From Candidatus Babeliales bacterium (GTDB taxonomy: Bacteria > Babelota > Babeliae > Babelales > JACPOV01), in contig JBBDJI010000012.1 of NCBI GenBank assembly GCA_040879965.1, positions 124,001 through 188,000 of the forward strand: a DNA stretch of 64,000 bases. Reading direction: 5' to 3'. Of this stretch, positions 8,026 to 18,732 are shown piece after piece (the stretch's first letter is position 1; each line of letters starts with the position of its first letter). The notes under the pieces were generated by a model that saw only the letters and a list, made by a program, of their open reading frames with translations, searched no databases and was not told where the DNA came from. A program made the position numbers and the translations under genes.

Positions 8026-9864
8026 GTGAAGTTAAAAACAACGCTTCTCTGTCTTTTACTATTATTTTTAGAAAACATACTTTTTTGTAATGAATTAAAA
8101 AATAACCAACTAAAAAAACAAGCCGAACATATTAATGAATACGTATTCGGTCAATTAGGATTAAATATAGAATTGGCTGAATATAAAAAAATGGGGCAGC
8201 TTCTTTATCAAATTCTGGCTGCCGATTTTAATAAATTAATAATCGTTGCAAAACAAGTAAATGAAAATTTAAAAAAACAGCAAGAAGAAACTAATGCTCT
8301 AATTGCAAAAATGCAAACACATAATCAAAATATACCCTATGAATTATTTTTTAAGCAGTTTTGTTTAGAACAACAAATTAAGCACTTTCAAGATTATATT
8401 ACTGATAATGAAAAAGCATTACCTTTTTTGCAAAAAATACGCCATATTATATCTCCATTTTTATTGCGTATCGATCACAGCGATTTAACCAAACAAATTC
8501 TAAATTATATTACCTATGAACGTGAAAATATTTTATTTAATTATTCTAATTTACTTACCTTTTTAGCAGCAAAGAAAAACGTTTCTTGGCCCAAATTAAT
8601 TGATTTTTGGGATACGCCAGAACTTGAAGAAAAATTAAAAAAACGATCAAAACATATTACTGAAGTACCTCAAGTACAATTTGCAGAATTAATATTGAGC
8701 TTTGCACTACAAGGACTTGTACTTGCAGGAGGCGAGCTTGGCATTCAATGGGTAGATGAAGCAGATAAAAAAATCTATGAACAATATAGTAAACAGCAAC
8801 AAGAAATCGCTAACAGCTGGGATGTTTTTCAAAAAACATTACAACAACAACAAGAAAAAACAATAAAAAAAATTGAAGATTCTTTTTCTAAAGCACAAGA
8901 AAAATTGAATAATGAATATAAGCAAAGTAGTGCTCTTTTACAAGAAGAGTTGGTATATTTAAATCAGGCAATAAATCTTGATAAGCCCATGGATCGTTAT
9001 TTAGAAGCATGGATTAATTGGGATCGTTACTTTGCTACTTCAAATATGCTTGCTCCAAATGCATCTTGTATTTGGCATAATATATTTAATGTTTTTAATA
9101 AAAGTGATTGGCAATTTGAGAGCGATACCCAAAGCTTTTGGCAAAATAGTCTCGTTTTAATGCCAAAGCCATTTTATTGGCAACAAGCAGCAAAAGAAAA
9201 AAATATTTTTACGAATGACCCGGCAACTCATAGTATTTTTACCGAATATGCAACAGGAAGTGGATCATATGATATCCAAATAGAATGCACTCTAATAAAT
9301 TGTTCTTATCCATTCTTTGTTGGCATATTATTTAATCGCGGAAGATGGATTTCAGGAGATCCTGAACGCGTCTGGTGGTATCGCTTACTTGGCCTTTATG
9401 GTACCCAAGCAAAATCAGATGATAAAGCAACCCGAGAAATTGCATTGCGTTTTGGGCAACAAGATCTTATCTTTCCACCAAATCAAAAAGAAAAGATTAC
9501 TGCACCATTTGAACAAATTAATACTGCATCAAAACCTGCTATTAATTTTAAATTAGGCGAACAAGCTATCAAAACACTCGAGCATGATCCAATTACTTTT
9601 ATTTTTAACGTAACAAATCGACCAAATGATCTTACTATTAGCTTAGAAAAAAAAGAAATAAAAAATGATAAAGAAACAAGAACATTATTGCATAAAACTT
9701 CTTTAACAAATCTTGATTCATATATTTTTAAATTCCATGGTATTGGTTTTATGGCGATTGGTTGTCAGGCACAATTTAAAATAATCAAGCCAACGGCATT
9801 AATATTTTCAGGCCAACAAATAGATCAATTTAATAAAAAAATTAAATCAGAAATAACAAAGTAA
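8026..9864 (+). CDS. Large secreted protein B: coiled coil plus beta-sandwich-like end
   Basis: The product is 612 residues from the GTG at 8026, preferred over the TTG at 8014 because GGAGA lies six bases upstream of it. It has a signal peptide (LKTTLLCLLLLFLENILFC). An N-terminal motif (FGQLGLN, about residue 42) also occurs in the next gene product, followed by a helical region. A strong coiled coil covers about 246-310 (runs of Gln, Glu and Lys). The last 200 residues, with strands such as YDIQIECTLIN and FHGIGFMAIGCQAQFKI, resemble a LamG or concanavalin-like sandwich. The function is unknown. The context is an operon with proteins A and C, which suggests a shared extracellular role. Confidence 0.75.
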   Translation: MKLKTTLLCLLLLFLENILFCNELKNNQLKKQAEHINEYVFGQLGLNIELAEYKKMGQLLYQILAADFNKLIIVAKQVNENLKKQQEETNALIAKMQTHNQNIPYELFFKQFCLEQQIKHFQDYITDNEKALPFLQKIRHIISPFLLRIDHSDLTKQILNYITYERENILFNYSNLLTFLAAKKNVSWPKLIDFWDTPELEEKLKKRSKHITEVPQVQFAELILSFALQGLVLAGGELGIQWVDEADKKIYEQYSKQQQEIANSWDVFQKTLQQQQEKTIKKIEDSFSKAQEKLNNEYKQSSALLQEELVYLNQAINLDKPMDRYLEAWINWDRYFATSNMLAPNASCIWHNIFNVFNKSDWQFESDTQSFWQNSLVLMPKPFYWQQAAKEKNIFTNDPATHSIFTEYATGSGSYDIQIECTLINCSYPFFVGILFNRGRWISGDPERVWWYRLLGLYGTQAKSDDKATREIALRFGQQDLIFPPNQKEKITAPFEQINTASKPAINFKLGEQAIKTLEHDPITFIFNVTNRPNDLTISLEKKEIKNDKETRTLLHKTSLTNLDSYIFKFHGIGFMAIGCQAQFKIIKPTALIFSGQQIDQFNKKIKSEITK

Positions 9865-9867
9865 TGG

Positions 9868-12800
9868 GTGAATATGAAACGGATAAGTTTTTGGTTGCTA
9901 TGCTTATCAGGTCTCTTAGGAGTAACATCTGTTTTTAGCAGACCAATTTTAGAGCAAACCGCTGCTGAGCTAACACCAGTACAAGCAGTTGCAGAAAAAA
10001 AAGATCGTCTTTCTGATGTTAAGACTATTGCTGATTCATTGTTTAATCCAGTTTTACCTACTGATCAATCACAGTCTAATCCATATCCCACTCAATCAAT
10101 AAATGAAAAAGCAGTCAATGCAATATTTGGTGCACAAGGATTAAATGTTGACAATACTCTGTTAAGACATATTAAAAATTTTTATTTTTATCTTGAATAT
10201 CTTATTAAAGTTGAATTAGGAACTCAAATTGCCACCTATGCCCAACAACAAAATATAGATGTATTTACACTTTTAGAAGAAAAATCATGGACCGATTTAA
10301 TTAATAATGCAAAAAGTAAAGCTGGTGGATGGCAGCAACTACTCAAACAAGTACAAGAAATAACGCAACCAAATTATTCCTTAATTCAAGGGACTATTAA
10401 TGCAGCAACTTGGCTTGAAGTAATAAAAACAGATTTTTGGAAAGCAATTCCCATTACTCCTGATATCATTGTTAACTCAAATTTTTGGCAAAAATTTCTT
10501 AAATATTTTATCACTAAGTCGTTTGAACAAGATGCTACTTTGCTCAACTCGATTTTTGATGTTGAGAAAAAAATTTTTATTTATATTCCTAACATCGAAG
10601 TTGCTTATTATAATGCCGACTTTACGCATCTAAGAAATTCATCAGAATTTTTTCGTCTTCACCTTGTTTTAACTGATATTGTACGGGATAGACAAATTCA
10701 ACAATGTGCTGATTGGAAAACTTTTATTAATACCAAAACTAAAAGAACGGATCTAAAAAAAGTATATGAACAAACTGAAGAATTTAAAAAAACAAGTTTT
10801 TATTCTTTATTAAATATTGCTGATCAAAAATTTTCTACTTTTGTTGAACAAGCAATCGATAAAAATTTGAAAATTCCCAATACCACTTATGCTCGAGAGC
10901 CCATGGTACAAACAGAGATTACCTGCATTGCAATGCTCAAAAATATTGAAGCACAATTACATTATTTATTTGATTATCAACATTTAGAAAAAACAATAGA
11001 TGTTCTTAAAAAAACTCAAAAGCCAGAACCATTTATTATTTTTTATCAAGCTGAAGATTACTTATATCTCTATGATTTGGCAACGGTACTTGAACGCTTT
11101 GAACAAATAGCACCAGAGGAATCACAACCTGGCTCAACTAAAATTGTAGCTGGTGGTCGAGGAGAGAATAAAATCATTGTACAAGATTTTGGTTCATGGC
11201 TTTCTGATAAATGGAGTGATATAAAAAAAGAAAGCAAACAAACATGGAAAGATGTAAAACGAACAGGCAAAGATATTGAAACTGGTGCAACCGATGTATG
11301 GCGTGGTATTAGAGATGAAGCAAAAGTAACCGTAAAAGGATTTGAGGCACTTGGTGCAATCGTATCTGGTCATCCAGCTGATGCACAAAAATTACTTCAA
11401 GATGCTGAAACTTTACAAAAAAAAGTTGCCCAAGAAATAAAAAAATCAGTAAAAGATGCACAAACAGTATTAGATGATACCGTAAAGGTAGCAAAAGATG
11501 CTACATCAATTGGAGCAGATGCAATAAGTTTATATATAGGAGCAGTTTTACGTGATCAAAAATTAGCTGATGATCTTGATAATGCAATAAAATCTGGTGC
11601 TGGCATGGTAATCAATTTATTTGCTGGCATGACAGCCCCTTTATTTGCACTCTCTGGTGCGGTTCTCTATCTTACCACCGATGCATTAGCAATTGCTGCA
11701 CAAGTAGTTACCAATTCCATTATAGAAGTTGCACGGGGCCATTGGAGCCATCTTGGTAGTGAATTACTTGATGGCCTTGAAAATATGGTAGCTGATGTAG
11801 CATCCACACTCTGGAGTACTATTAGTTTTGTTGGTAAATATTTTGTTGCTGAATTAATGGATGCGGTAAAATTAGTCGGTTACATCACAAGCATGTTAAC
11901 GAATATTGTTGTTGATGTTACGACTGGTTTTCTAAAAGGATTTGCGGCGATATTTGATTCTTTTGGTTGGGAAAGCGCCGAGCAAGCATTAAATCAAGCA
12001 AGCAAAGAAGTTGAAGCTCATCGTAGATTAATTTCTGCAACTATTACTACTGGATTATTAATTGGTGCAGTTGTGCTTACCGATGGTGCCGCCTTACCTT
12101 TACTTGCAATGACCGTAGGCCCTCAAGTATTCCAAGTAGCTGGTGGTTTTCAACAAGATGAACGTGCCAAACAATTAAAAATCGAACAAAAAGAATTTTT
12201 AGATCACTACAAAACTTTTGTAGATAATAATAAAATCATTTCAAAAACAGCACAGGAAACATGGTCAAGCGAACTTAATGAAAAATTTGAATCGCAAGTT
12301 ATTAATGAAGAGCGAGAACTTGGTTTTTATCAAAACTTTTTAAGTAATTATTTTGAAAGTACCAAAGAACAAATGTCCTTTTATCTTGGAAGCAATTTAG
12401 CACCACAATTGCAATTAGATCCTACTTACAAAATACGATTTGCCGATATTGGTTCGTTATATGGATTTAAAACAGGTGATGGCGTTAATACCGGCGTACT
12501 TAATCTTAACCCTTCACAAGGATTCCCGTTATATAACAAAAGCAGGAATACCTATAGCCAAGAAATTGCCGTTTATCCAGCGCTCTCAATGCAACTAGAG
12601 AATAAAGAATATACTGCTGATGAAGTACGTAAGTTTTGGTTTAACCAAAAAGAGACAGTTGTTTTAGATCAGGAAACTAATGAAGTTGAAATTAGATGGC
12701 AAGCTATTTATGTATTAAATAGTTTTCATATCGGTCTTTATTTTGGTGGTGAAAGTATTGATATTTCACAAATAATCAAAACAAAAAAAGCTCCTATTGA

Positions 12801-14208
12801 TCCTGGCTACTTGGCAAAAATGCTTGTTTACAAAAAAGAAAATAAAAATCAACCGATAAGCCTTGGTCTTTATGAGCATGAAGGAAAAGGATGGGTTGCA
12901 GAAAATATTAGCGGGCCCTCTTTTAATGTTGGTAATTGGTATCGTATGAAAATGCAATTAAATAATACACAATTAAAATTGAAAGTTTGGCAAGAAGGAA
13001 ATGATGAGCCTGATTGGCAAACTTTCAATGTTGCAAAAACAACTCAAAAAACTGTTGGTATTATCTCTTCTGGAGCTTCTATTCAATATCAAATTCTTAA
13101 TCCAAAAGTTCCAATTGATGCAATTCCGCAATTGCGTCAACCAATAACTTGGTCAACTGAACAAGAACGCGCAATTCAAGCGCGAAAAATCTTAGAACAA
13201 AAAATCAATCCAATAATTGGTACATTTAATTTACAAGCAACCGATAAAATACAAATTTTAAAGGGACAATTTATTTATACTACTAGAGCAACTAATCTTA
13301 AAGATGATCAAAATAATAGTATTGATGATTATGTTATTCTAGGCACTCAATCAGGATCTGGACAAACATTGCGTATTGAAAATCAAGGTATATCGCCACG
13401 AGCAGAACTTAAAACTGCTCAAAATGTTATGATTCAAAATTATGAAGGAACAGTAGTCATTAGCTTAGTTACTGGAGATGTATTTGATAGAAATAGCAAC
13501 AAAATAACAACCGTAACCGTACCTACCGCCTTACCTAATTTTTTACAAACACATGGTCCTTTAACAAATGCACTTACCAAAAAATTAATGAGTTTAAACA
13601 AAGAATATCAAACGGCGTTACTTGAAAAAGTTCACTTTGGCCCAATCAATCTTAAGGCTACCAGTATTGAAGATATTCAAAAAGGACAATTTATTTACCA
13701 AGCCGCTTCGCCTGAATCAGAATTGCGTGATATCGAAAGAAACCCAATTAAAAATGAACAAGGAAAATCAGTATATGATTACTTTTTAATGATTGATTCT
13801 GATGGATTACTTGGCTCAGTTTATTCTACAGCTATTGGGCAAATACAAAGTCTGATTACCGGAAATGTCTATAATCGAAATGGTTCCATCGTTGAATCTG
13901 GCTATCCAGTTGGTACTGAAGCGCTCAATGAATATGCAAGCGAAATCGGTAAAATCAGAACCGAATTATATAATAAAATTAATACTGCTGCACAGTTATA
14001 TGCCAAAATAAAACAGAAAGCAATAACAGCTGCCAAACCATTAAAACCTATTCGGTCAATAAAACCTGATGAGGTTAGTCAGCCAAGCGGTGCCCATACG
14101 GCTAACCAAACTGAATCACCACCCTCAATGCCTATTGATCCTGCACAAGAAAGCTTAGAACAGAGAACAACTGAGGCTAGCGAAGGACAATTCGGCTGGG
14201 GAGGATAA
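9868..14208 (+). CDS. Giant secreted protein C with amphipathic/hydrophobic core
   Basis: The product is 1446 residues from the GTG at 9868 (an ATG follows at 9874). After a signal peptide comes an N-terminal FGAQGLN motif shared with protein B. Residues about 445-570 are amphipathic Lys/Ala/Asp-rich helices. Two long hydrophobic Gly/Ala-rich segments sit at about 577-615 and 721-755. A concanavalin/LamG-like sandwich lies at about 925-1080 (GNWYRMKMQLNN). Two copies of a module containing KGQFIY follow, at residues 1132 and 1272 (140 apart), and the tail is disordered and rich in Pro, Ser and Glu. The helical hydrophobic core recalls pore-forming or membrane-inserting proteins, but no named family was recognised. 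The protein is large enough to be a surface or secreted effector; its function is inference. Confidence 0.8.
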   Translation: MNMKRISFWLLCLSGLLGVTSVFSRPILEQTAAELTPVQAVAEKKDRLSDVKTIADSLFNPVLPTDQSQSNPYPTQSINEKAVNAIFGAQGLNVDNTLLRHIKNFYFYLEYLIKVELGTQIATYAQQQNIDVFTLLEEKSWTDLINNAKSKAGGWQQLLKQVQEITQPNYSLIQGTINAATWLEVIKTDFWKAIPITPDIIVNSNFWQKFLKYFITKSFEQDATLLNSIFDVEKKIFIYIPNIEVAYYNADFTHLRNSSEFFRLHLVLTDIVRDRQIQQCADWKTFINTKTKRTDLKKVYEQTEEFKKTSFYSLLNIADQKFSTFVEQAIDKNLKIPNTTYAREPMVQTEITCIAMLKNIEAQLHYLFDYQHLEKTIDVLKKTQKPEPFIIFYQAEDYLYLYDLATVLERFEQIAPEESQPGSTKIVAGGRGENKIIVQDFGSWLSDKWSDIKKESKQTWKDVKRTGKDIETGATDVWRGIRDEAKVTVKGFEALGAIVSGHPADAQKLLQDAETLQKKVAQEIKKSVKDAQTVLDDTVKVAKDATSIGADAISLYIGAVLRDQKLADDLDNAIKSGAGMVINLFAGMTAPLFALSGAVLYLTTDALAIAAQVVTNSIIEVARGHWSHLGSELLDGLENMVADVASTLWSTISFVGKYFVAELMDAVKLVGYITSMLTNIVVDVTTGFLKGFAAIFDSFGWESAEQALNQASKEVEAHRRLISATITTGLLIGAVVLTDGAALPLLAMTVGPQVFQVAGGFQQDERAKQLKIEQKEFLDHYKTFVDNNKIISKTAQETWSSELNEKFESQVINEERELGFYQNFLSNYFESTKEQMSFYLGSNLAPQLQLDPTYKIRFADIGSLYGFKTGDGVNTGVLNLNPSQGFPLYNKSRNTYSQEIAVYPALSMQLENKEYTADEVRKFWFNQKETVVLDQETNEVEIRWQAIYVLNSFHIGLYFGGESIDISQIIKTKKAPIDPGYLAKMLVYKKENKNQPISLGLYEHEGKGWVAENISGPSFNVGNWYRMKMQLNNTQLKLKVWQEGNDEPDWQTFNVAKTTQKTVGIISSGASIQYQILNPKVPIDAIPQLRQPITWSTEQERAIQARKILEQKINPIIGTFNLQATDKIQILKGQFIYTTRATNLKDDQNNSIDDYVILGTQSGSGQTLRIENQGISPRAELKTAQNVMIQNYEGTVVISLVTGDVFDRNSNKITTVTVPTALPNFLQTHGPLTNALTKKLMSLNKEYQTALLEKVHFGPINLKATSIEDIQKGQFIYQAASPESELRDIERNPIKNEQGKSVYDYFLMIDSDGLLGSVYSTAIGQIQSLITGNVYNRNGSIVESGYPVGTEALNEYASEIGKIRTELYNKINTAAQLYAKIKQKAITAAKPLKPIRSIKPDEVSQPSGAHTANQTESPPSMPIDPAQESLEQRTTEASEGQFGWGG

Positions 14209-14276
14209 TTAATATTTTTACAAATTGCGTTTAATTTGTTAGAATTATATCTATAAATTAATATTTCTTACTAGGT

Positions 14277-15563
14277 ATGATTGCTATGAATGATATCAAA
14301 ATAAATAAAGATAATTTCCCCAGTTTGCCGGGAGTATACCTATTTAAAAATAGGGATAGTGAGATTATTTACGTTGGTAAAGCAAAAATACTAAAAAAAC
14401 GTATCCAATCATACTTTTTAAATAAAGAAAAAGACTGGAAAATTAAATCATTGATTGATGAGCATGATTACATTGATTATATAGTAACTAAAACTGAGCC
14501 AGAAGCATTATTGCTCGAAGCACAGTTGATAAAAGATAATCAGCCAAAATTCAATGTTTTACTTAAAAGTGGTCAACCTTTTGTTTATTTATTATTTACT
14601 AAGGCGCCAGCCCCAAAGCTAGAACTTGTGCGTAATAAATCAAAAAAAGGCACTTATTTTGGCCCTTTTTTACATAAAAAACAAGCGCGTAGTGTATATG
14701 ATTATTTATTAAGAACATTTCGACTAGAATGGTGTACCAGTAAAATAAAAGAAGGTTGTTTAAAATATCATATTGATTTATGTGTTGGTAATTGCCGCGA
14801 AGATTTTAATAAAGATGATTATTTATTTAGGATCGATTTAACTATTAATATCTTAAAAAATAATTATAGCAAATCATTAAACCAGCTTAAGGAACGAATT
14901 AAAGAACATAATAAAGGACTAGAATTTGAAAAAGCAAAAAATTTATCAGAATACTTACATAATTTAGATACTATTTTTGCTACTCTTAAAACAAAATTTT
15001 CAGAAAAACGGTATGAAAACGATGTATTTTTGGCAACATCACCTATTCATACAAGAAAATTACCAGATATTGCTCTAGCAAAAAAATTACAAGATTTTAT
15101 CCAATCATCAAAACCTATTATTACTATTGATTGTTTTGATATATCTCATTTTCAAAGCAATTTTATTGTTGGTTCTTGTATACGATTTTCTCATGGCATA
15201 CCAGATAAAAATAATTTCAGACGATTCAAGATTAAAACTCTAACACAACAAAATGATTATGCTGCTTTACAAGAAATAGTAAGCCGCCGTTATAAAAATG
15301 AAACTGACTTGCCAGATTTAATTGTCATTGATGGTGGCAAAGGCCAGCTCAATGCTATAAAACAAATAATAAATACAACACATGTTATTAGCTTAGCAAA
15401 AAAAGAAGAACGTCTCTTTATAGATCGATTTCCTCATGGTATTTTACTAGATATTAATACTGAACTCGGAAAATTATTTATAGCTTTACGTGATTATGCA
15501 CACCATTTTGCAATCAGTTATCATCGTGTTCGAAGAAAAAAAGAATTAGAGGGGCAACAATAA
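14277..15563 (+). CDS. uvrC: UvrC excinuclease subunit lacking the C-terminal HhH domain
   Basis: UvrC makes the dual incisions in nucleotide excision repair with UvrAB. The 428-residue product has the N-terminal GIY-YIG nuclease (LPGVYLF and IIYVGKAK), a UVR motif for UvrB contact (about 200-235, [14 protein letters not shown]) and the RNase H-like second nuclease ([32 protein letters not shown]). It then stops, where typical UvrC (about 600 residues) continues with a double helix-hairpin-helix. Since the stop overlaps the clpB start (TAATG), the truncation is not a sequencing remnant with coding sequence beyond it. DNA binding near the 5' incision may be altered. A second ATG at 14286 is an alternative start. 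Confidence 0.92.
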   Translation: MIAMNDIKINKDNFPSLPGVYLFKNRDSEIIYVGKAKILKKRIQSYFLNKEKDWKIKSLIDEHDYIDYIVTKTEPEALLLEAQLIKDNQPKFNVLLKSGQPFVYLLFTKAPAPKLELVRNKSKKGTYFGPFLHKKQARSVYDYLLRTFRLEWCTSKIKEGCLKYHIDLCVGNCREDFNKDDYLFRIDLTINILKNNYSKSLNQLKERIKEHNKGLEFEKAKNLSEYLHNLDTIFATLKTKFSEKRYENDVFLATSPIHTRKLPDIALAKKLQDFIQSSKPIITIDCFDISHFQSNFIVGSCIRFSHGIPDKNNFRRFKIKTLTQQNDYAALQEIVSRRYKNETDLPDLIVIDGGKGQLNAIKQIINTTHVISLAKKEERLFIDRFPHGILLDINTELGKLFIALRDYAHHFAISYHRVRRKKELEGQQ

Positions 15564-18121
15564 TGAATACTGAATTATTTACTACCTCAAGCCAAGAACT
15601 TTTAAATAAAAGTATTGGTATTGCTATCGCACAAAAAAATCCCACTTTGTTACCGCTGCATACTTTAGCAGCAGGTCTTGAAGATGAATTTTGTTTATCT
15701 TTTTTTAATGTACTTAATATACCGGTTGCTGCTTTACGTACTATCATTGAAAATGAATTACAAAAATTGCCGCACGTTGAAGGTGGTAGAGTTTCTGCTG
15801 ATTATGCTATGCAAAATTTTTTAGAACAATTAAAAAAACAAGCAGAAGCGCTTAATGATGAATATATTAGTCTTGAGCATTTTGTACTTGGATGGGCAAC
15901 TACGCAAGAACTTCCACAATCAATTCAAGAATTTCTTAAAGAACATCAATTTACTAAATCAGCAATACTTGCCCATATGCAAAAAATTCGCAAGGGAAAA
16001 ACCGTGAAAGATAAATCTGCAGAAAAAAAATATCAAGTACTCGAAAAATATTGCCAAGATATTACTGCAATGGCTGCAGCTGGAAAACTGGATCCGGTTA
16101 TTGGAAGACATGAAGAAATTAGAAGAGTAGTTCAAATTCTTTCTCGACGTACCAAAAACAATCCCGTTTTAGTTGGCCCTCCAGGTGTTGGTAAAACCGC
16201 TATTGTAGAAGGTATTGCTCAAAGAATTATTAATAATGATGTTCCAGAAAGCTTACGAAATAAAAAAATCTTTTCACTCGACCTTGGCTTATTACTTGCA
16301 GGAACTAAATACCAAGGTGAATTTGAAGAACGGCTAAAAGCTATATTAAAGGAAATTGAAGAAGATCAAGACGAGGTTATTCTCTTCATTGATGAACTAC
16401 ATATGCTTGTAGGCGCTGGTGCTGCTGGTGGTGGCATGGATGCTTCGAATTTAATGAAGCCAGCATTAGCTCGAGGCACATTACATTGTATTGGTGCTAC
16501 AACGCTACAAGAATATAAAAAATATGTAGAAAAGGATGCTGCTCTTGAGCGTCGTTTCCAAAAAGTATTAGTCGAAGAACCTTCAATTGAAGATGCTCTT
16601 TCAATTTTACGAGGATTAAAAGAACGGTATGAGTTACATCATGGCATTCATATTAAAGATCAAGCACTGGTTGATGCCGTATTTCTTTCTTCTAAACATA
16701 TTCCTGATCGTTTCTTGCCAGATAAAGCTATTGATCTTATTGATGAAGCAGCAGCAAGCGTACGTATGTCTATTGATTCACAGCCAGCAGAAATAGATCA
16801 ATTAGAACGTAAAATACGGCAATTAGAGATAGAAAAAGTTGCCCTACAAAAAGAAAAAGATGAAGCTTCGCAAAAAAGGCTTACTGAGCTTGAAAAAGAA
16901 CTTATTGAATTAAAAGAAAAACATCAAACGCTATTGAATCAGTGGAAAGCAGAAAAAAAACCACTCGAAAAAATTCAGACGCTTAAAGAAAAAATTGAAC
17001 AAGCAAATCATGAGTTTCAGCAAGCTGAACGAGAAGGTGATTATGCAAAAGCGTCAGAAATTAAATATGGAAAATTAGTAAAATTAGAACAAGAACTTGG
17101 TAAAGAACAAGAAAAAATTAAAAAATTAAAAACGCACCTCATCAAAGAAGAAGTTGATGAAAATGATATCGCACGCATCCTTTCGCGCTGGACAGGAATT
17201 CCTGTAGAAAAATTACAAACCTCCGAAAAAGAAAAAATTCTTAATATTGAAAGTACTCTTAAAAAAAGAGTTATCGGGCAAGATGAAGCAATTGAAAAAA
17301 TCGCACACGCTATTCAAGTGCATCGTGCTGGCCTTACCGATCCAAATAGGCCTATTGGTTCATTTTTATTTTTGGGACCAACTGGTGTAGGTAAAACAGA
17401 AGTCGCCAAAACATTAGCTGATTTTTTATTTAATGATCCAAAACGACTAATTCGTATTGATATGTCAGAATACATGGAACGGCATGCCGTTGCTCGATTA
17501 ATTGGCGCTCCTCCTGGTTATGTTGGCTTTGAAGAAGGAGGACAATTAACCGAACAAATCCGCCAACATCCTTATAGTGTCATTTTATTTGATGAAATTG
17601 AGAAAGCGCATCCAGAAGTTTTCAATATTTTTTTACAAATTTTAGATGAAGGACATTTAACTGACGGTCAAGGACGTACTGTTTCATTTAAAAATTGTAT
17701 TATTATTATGACATCAAATATTGGCTCAACTATTATCTTAGAATCAAAAGAATTAACTGATAAGGTAAAAGAAGATGTTGAAAAATTATTATATAAAAAC
17801 TTCAGGCCGGAATTTTTAAATCGCATTGATGCTGTTGTATTCTTTAGAAGATTAACTGAAAAAGACGTTGAAAAAATTGCGCAAATTCAATTAAATCAAT
17901 TACAAAAACGGCTACAAGAACAACATATTACTTTATCATTTGATGAAAAGATAATAAAAAATATAGCACAAAAAGGATATGAGCCAGAATTTGGTGCACG
18001 CCCACTAAAACGAGCGGTTCACCAATATATTACTGTACCAATTTCACAATATTTATTAAAAAATTCAGAAGTGAAAGAAATTAAGCTAACAATTAAAAAT
18101 AATAATATTGAAGTTAAATAA
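15563..18121 (+). CDS. clpB: ClpB protein disaggregase
   Basis: ClpB is a hexameric AAA+ chaperone that pulls proteins from aggregates together with DnaK. The 852-residue product has the Clp N-terminal domain (about 1-145), the first nucleotide-binding domain with GPPGVGKT (about 204) and FIDELHML, the long coiled-coil M domain (about 410-520) and the second nucleotide-binding domain with GPTGVGKTE (about 604). The usual C-terminal domain follows. The M domain separates it from ClpA and ClpC. The start codon overlaps the uvrC stop in TAATG, with AGAGGGG upstream, so the two are translationally coupled. A terminator hairpin follows the stop. Confidence 0.95.
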   Translation: MNTELFTTSSQELLNKSIGIAIAQKNPTLLPLHTLAAGLEDEFCLSFFNVLNIPVAALRTIIENELQKLPHVEGGRVSADYAMQNFLEQLKKQAEALNDEYISLEHFVLGWATTQELPQSIQEFLKEHQFTKSAILAHMQKIRKGKTVKDKSAEKKYQVLEKYCQDITAMAAAGKLDPVIGRHEEIRRVVQILSRRTKNNPVLVGPPGVGKTAIVEGIAQRIINNDVPESLRNKKIFSLDLGLLLAGTKYQGEFEERLKAILKEIEEDQDEVILFIDELHMLVGAGAAGGGMDASNLMKPALARGTLHCIGATTLQEYKKYVEKDAALERRFQKVLVEEPSIEDALSILRGLKERYELHHGIHIKDQALVDAVFLSSKHIPDRFLPDKAIDLIDEAAASVRMSIDSQPAEIDQLERKIRQLEIEKVALQKEKDEASQKRLTELEKELIELKEKHQTLLNQWKAEKKPLEKIQTLKEKIEQANHEFQQAEREGDYAKASEIKYGKLVKLEQELGKEQEKIKKLKTHLIKEEVDENDIARILSRWTGIPVEKLQTSEKEKILNIESTLKKRVIGQDEAIEKIAHAIQVHRAGLTDPNRPIGSFLFLGPTGVGKTEVAKTLADFLFNDPKRLIRIDMSEYMERHAVARLIGAPPGYVGFEEGGQLTEQIRQHPYSVILFDEIEKAHPEVFNIFLQILDEGHLTDGQGRTVSFKNCIIIMTSNIGSTIILESKELTDKVKEDVEKLLYKNFRPEFLNRIDAVVFFRRLTEKDVEKIAQIQLNQLQKRLQEQHITLSFDEKIIKNIAQKGYEPEFGARPLKRAVHQYITVPISQYLLKNSEVKEIKLTIKNNNIEVK

Positions 18122-18124
18122 GCA

Positions 18125-18153
18125 GGCCTTTGGTGTTTTTTATCTCAAAGGCC
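18125..18153. terminator. Hairpin between convergent clpB and secreted-protein gene
   Basis: GGCCTTTG (18125-18132) pairs with CAAAGGCC (18146-18153) around a T-rich loop, four bases after the clpB stop. Its position between convergent genes suggests a shared terminator, although the T-run lies mainly in the loop. Confidence 0.55.
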
Positions 18154-18165
18154 CATTAATTTTGA

Positions 18166-18537
18166 TTAGAATTGAGCTTTTTTTCCAAATATTTCTTCAT
18201 CTGATCGTCGTTTTCGTAATTCATTTTTAAGAAATTCTAATGTTTGAATAACTTCTTTTTGTTTTGCAGTATATAGAGAAGGACCAAAGCCACCCCTGCC
18301 ATAAGCCTGATCTTCCTCTTGTATATTCATAAATTCTTTTATCTCTTTTACTAATTGATTTAATTTTTCTTCAAAATTTTTTGGTTTTACTATGATTGGC
18401 CCACGTCCAAATGGGGATTCTTCTTGCTCAAATCCTCCGTATTCTGTGCCTGGTTTCTTATACAATGAAAATACAGATTGAGAAGTTGCTAATCCAAAAA
18501 ACACTAAAAATAGAACTCTTATATTTTTTTTATTCAT
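18166..18537 (-). CDS. Small secreted protein with Gly-rich stretches
   Basis: The product is 123 residues. A clear signal peptide (NIRVLFLVFFGLATSQSVFS) precedes a mature part with short Gly/Arg patches (PFGRGPI, YGRGGFGP) and two amphipathic helices. No domain is recognised. The ATG at 18537 has GGGAGAAAT upstream. The gene is convergent with clpB and divergent from the RING-finger gene. Its function is unknown. Confidence 0.6.
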   Translation of the reverse strand: MNKKNIRVLFLVFFGLATSQSVFSLYKKPGTEYGGFEQEESPFGRGPIIVKPKNFEEKLNQLVKEIKEFMNIQEEDQAYGRGGFGPSLYTAKQKEVIQTLEFLKNELRKRRSDEEIFGKKAQF

Positions 18538-18677
18538 GATTTCTCCCTATTTTTATACATGATTCTTTATTATCAAAGTATCAAATTTAATTCAAAACTG
18601 TCAATAATCAAGGCTTTTTTAGATTTATATGCATAAATATTGATTTATATAAAAATACAGTTTATTTTCAATTTTAC

Positions 18678-18686
18678 TGGTATGCT
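18678..18686 (+). promoter_or_regulatory. Extended -10 promoter of the RING-finger gene
   Basis: TGG plus TATGCT (18681-18686) forms an extended -10 with no convincing -35. It lies about 47 bases before the ATG at 18733. Confidence 0.35.
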
Positions 18687-18732
18687 AATATCGATAGTTA
18701 AAAAAGCTCATTATTTTTCAAGGAGAAATAAC

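Noticed and set aside
11070-11494. Several minus-strand open frames within the giant secreted-protein gene
   Set aside because: They mirror the amphipathic repeat-like coding region, lack ribosome sites and show no family features.
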